From the NCBI GenBank assembly GCA_005778315.1, contig SXOW01000401.1, positions 1-15,712 on the forward strand: a stretch of DNA of 15,712 bases, in the 5' to 3' direction. Numbering within the stretch: position 1 is the first letter of the stretch; each line of letters begins with the position of its first letter. This document shows positions 14,697-15,712 of this stretch, in pieces. Both the position numbers and the translations under genes were made by a program. The notes under the pieces are model-generated. The model did no database searches. It was not told the DNA's origin and worked only from the letters and a program-made list of their open reading frames with translations. This stretch comes from Acidobacteriota bacterium. Its GTDB lineage: Bacteria; Acidobacteriota; Vicinamibacteria; Vicinamibacterales; UBA8438.

Positions 14697-15712
14697 CGGA
14701 CGCGGTAATCGTGTCGGCAGTGCGGACGGCCGTCGGCAAAGCCCCGAAAGGCACGCTGCGCGCGACGAGACCCGACGAGATGGCCGCCACGGTCATCGCC
14801 GAAGCGTTGCGGCGGGCGCCTGGGATCGAACCGAGCGACATCGACGACGTCATCCTCGGGTGCGCGATGCCGGAAGGGGAGCAGGGGCTGAATGTGGCAC
14901 GGATCGCGAGCCTCCGGGCGGGCGTGCCGATTGGGGCCTCAGCCGTGACGATCAACCGCTTCTGCTCCTCAGGACTCCAGGCCATCGCCTTCGCCTCTGA
15001 ACGCATCATGGTTGGCGCGGCCGACGCCATCATCGCGGGCGGGACCGAATCGATGAGCCTGATTCCGATGGGCGGCCACAAAGTGGCGCCCAACCCACGG
15101 CTGATGCGTGACTATCCGGACGTGTATCTGTCCACCGGACTGGTGGCAGAGAATCACGTCCGTGAGGCCGGGGTCTCGCGAGAGGAACAGGACGCGTTCG
15201 CGCTCCGCAGCCACCAGAGGGCCGTCGCCGCGATCGCCGCCGGCCGGTTTCGAGACGAGAGTGTGCCCCTGGAGGTACGGGAGACCGTTTCGGCCAATGG
15301 CAGCGGTGGGGCCCCGACCGTCCGCATATCCGTCTTCGATACCGACGAAGGCCCTCGCGCAGACACCTCGATGGAAGCACTCGGCAAGTTGCGTCCAGCG
15401 TTCCACGTCAAGGGTAGCGTGACCGCGGGCAACTCGTCGCAGACCAGCGACGGCGCGGCCGCCCTGATCGTGACCTCGCGCGAGCGCGCCGAGCAGGCCG
15501 GCCTCACGCCGCTGGCACGCTTTGTCGGCTACGCGACGGCCGGCGTAGAGCCGGAGCGGTTCGGAATCGGACCGGTCCCGGCAATCCACAAAGTACTGAG
15601 CCGCACCGGGCTGACGTTGGATGACATCGACCTGGTCGAGCTCAACGAAGCGTTCGCGGCTCAGGCTTTGGCTTGCCTTCGCGAGCTGCCGATCGACCCC
15701 GACAAACTGAAC
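14693..15712 (+). CDS. fadA: Acetyl-CoA C-acyltransferase (3-ketoacyl-CoA thiolase), 3' end outside window
   Basis: This thiolase cleaves 3-ketoacyl-CoA with CoA to give acetyl-CoA and a shortened acyl-CoA, the last step of the beta-oxidation cycle. It starts at ATG 14693, overlapping the preceding stop, with GGAGGAAGAG just upstream. The frame is open for 340 codons to the window end; a full thiolase is about 390-400 residues, so the C-terminus is missing. MTDAVIVSAVRTAVGKA, GCAMPEGEQGLNVAR and NRFCSSGLQAI with nucleophile Cys91 are typical, as are GSVTAGNSSQTSDGAAAL and ELNEAFAAQ. The C-terminal GHP histidine and second cysteine motif lie beyond the window. The segments closely follow Bacillus FadA as I recall it, and FadN is its usual partner. 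The pair may form a complex. Confidence 0.95.
   Translation, partial: MTDAVIVSAVRTAVGKAPKGTLRATRPDEMAATVIAEALRRAPGIEPSDIDDVILGCAMPEGEQGLNVARIASLRAGVPIGASAVTINRFCSSGLQAIAFASERIMVGAADAIIAGGTESMSLIPMGGHKVAPNPRLMRDYPDVYLSTGLVAENHVREAGVSREEQDAFALRSHQRAVAAIAAGRFRDESVPLEVRETVSANGSGGAPTVRISVFDTDEGPRADTSMEALGKLRPAFHVKGSVTAGNSSQTSDGAAALIVTSRERAEQAGLTPLARFVGYATAGVEPERFGIGPVPAIHKVLSRTGLTLDDIDLVELNEAFAAQALACLRELPIDPDKLN

Overview
The window is GC-rich DNA with every recognisable gene on the + strand. It most resembles an aerobic Acidobacteriota chromosome, perhaps of the Vicinamibacteria type. This is an inference from a large TonB-dependent receptor with an N-terminal carboxypeptidase-regulatory-like domain, secreted proteins joining that same domain to TPRs, a heme A cluster and a FadR-type fatty-acid operon. 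There is no rRNA or marker gene to prove it. I see no tRNA, CRISPR array, insertion sequence or phage gene.

Region 1 (1-4839) concerns the cell envelope and respiration. A membrane-anchored M23 peptidase (116-1495) comes first. After a promoter-like site there is a cupredoxin-like lipoprotein (1670-2431), then ctaA (heme A synthase), ctaB (heme O synthase) and a DUF420/CtaM-like assembly protein. The last three are tightly packed and likely co-translated. Together they would make heme A and help mature an aa3-type oxidase, but the oxidase subunit genes lie outside the window.

Region 2 (4840-10073) has two consecutive genes with the same design: signal peptide, one carboxypeptidase-regulatory-like domain, then TPRs. 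The second ends at a very strong intrinsic terminator (6733-6774). A 275-base leader follows, with inverted repeats and a short motif resembling the core of c-di-GMP-I (GEMM) riboswitches. It precedes a 977-residue TonB-dependent receptor, which ends at another very strong terminator (10039-10073).

Region 3 (10150-15712) is a beta-oxidation operon. A near-consensus promoter with an extended -10 is followed at the expected start site by a perfect palindrome matching the Bacillus FadR operator. The first gene is a FadR-like TetR regulator. It is followed, mostly with overlapping or very short junctions, by fadN (3-hydroxyacyl-CoA dehydrogenase/enoyl-CoA hydratase), two unrelated alpha/beta hydrolases of unknown substrate, and fadA (thiolase), which runs off the end. 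The layout suggests that acyl-CoA releases FadR and induces its own degradation enzymes. The two hydrolases are the least explained members.
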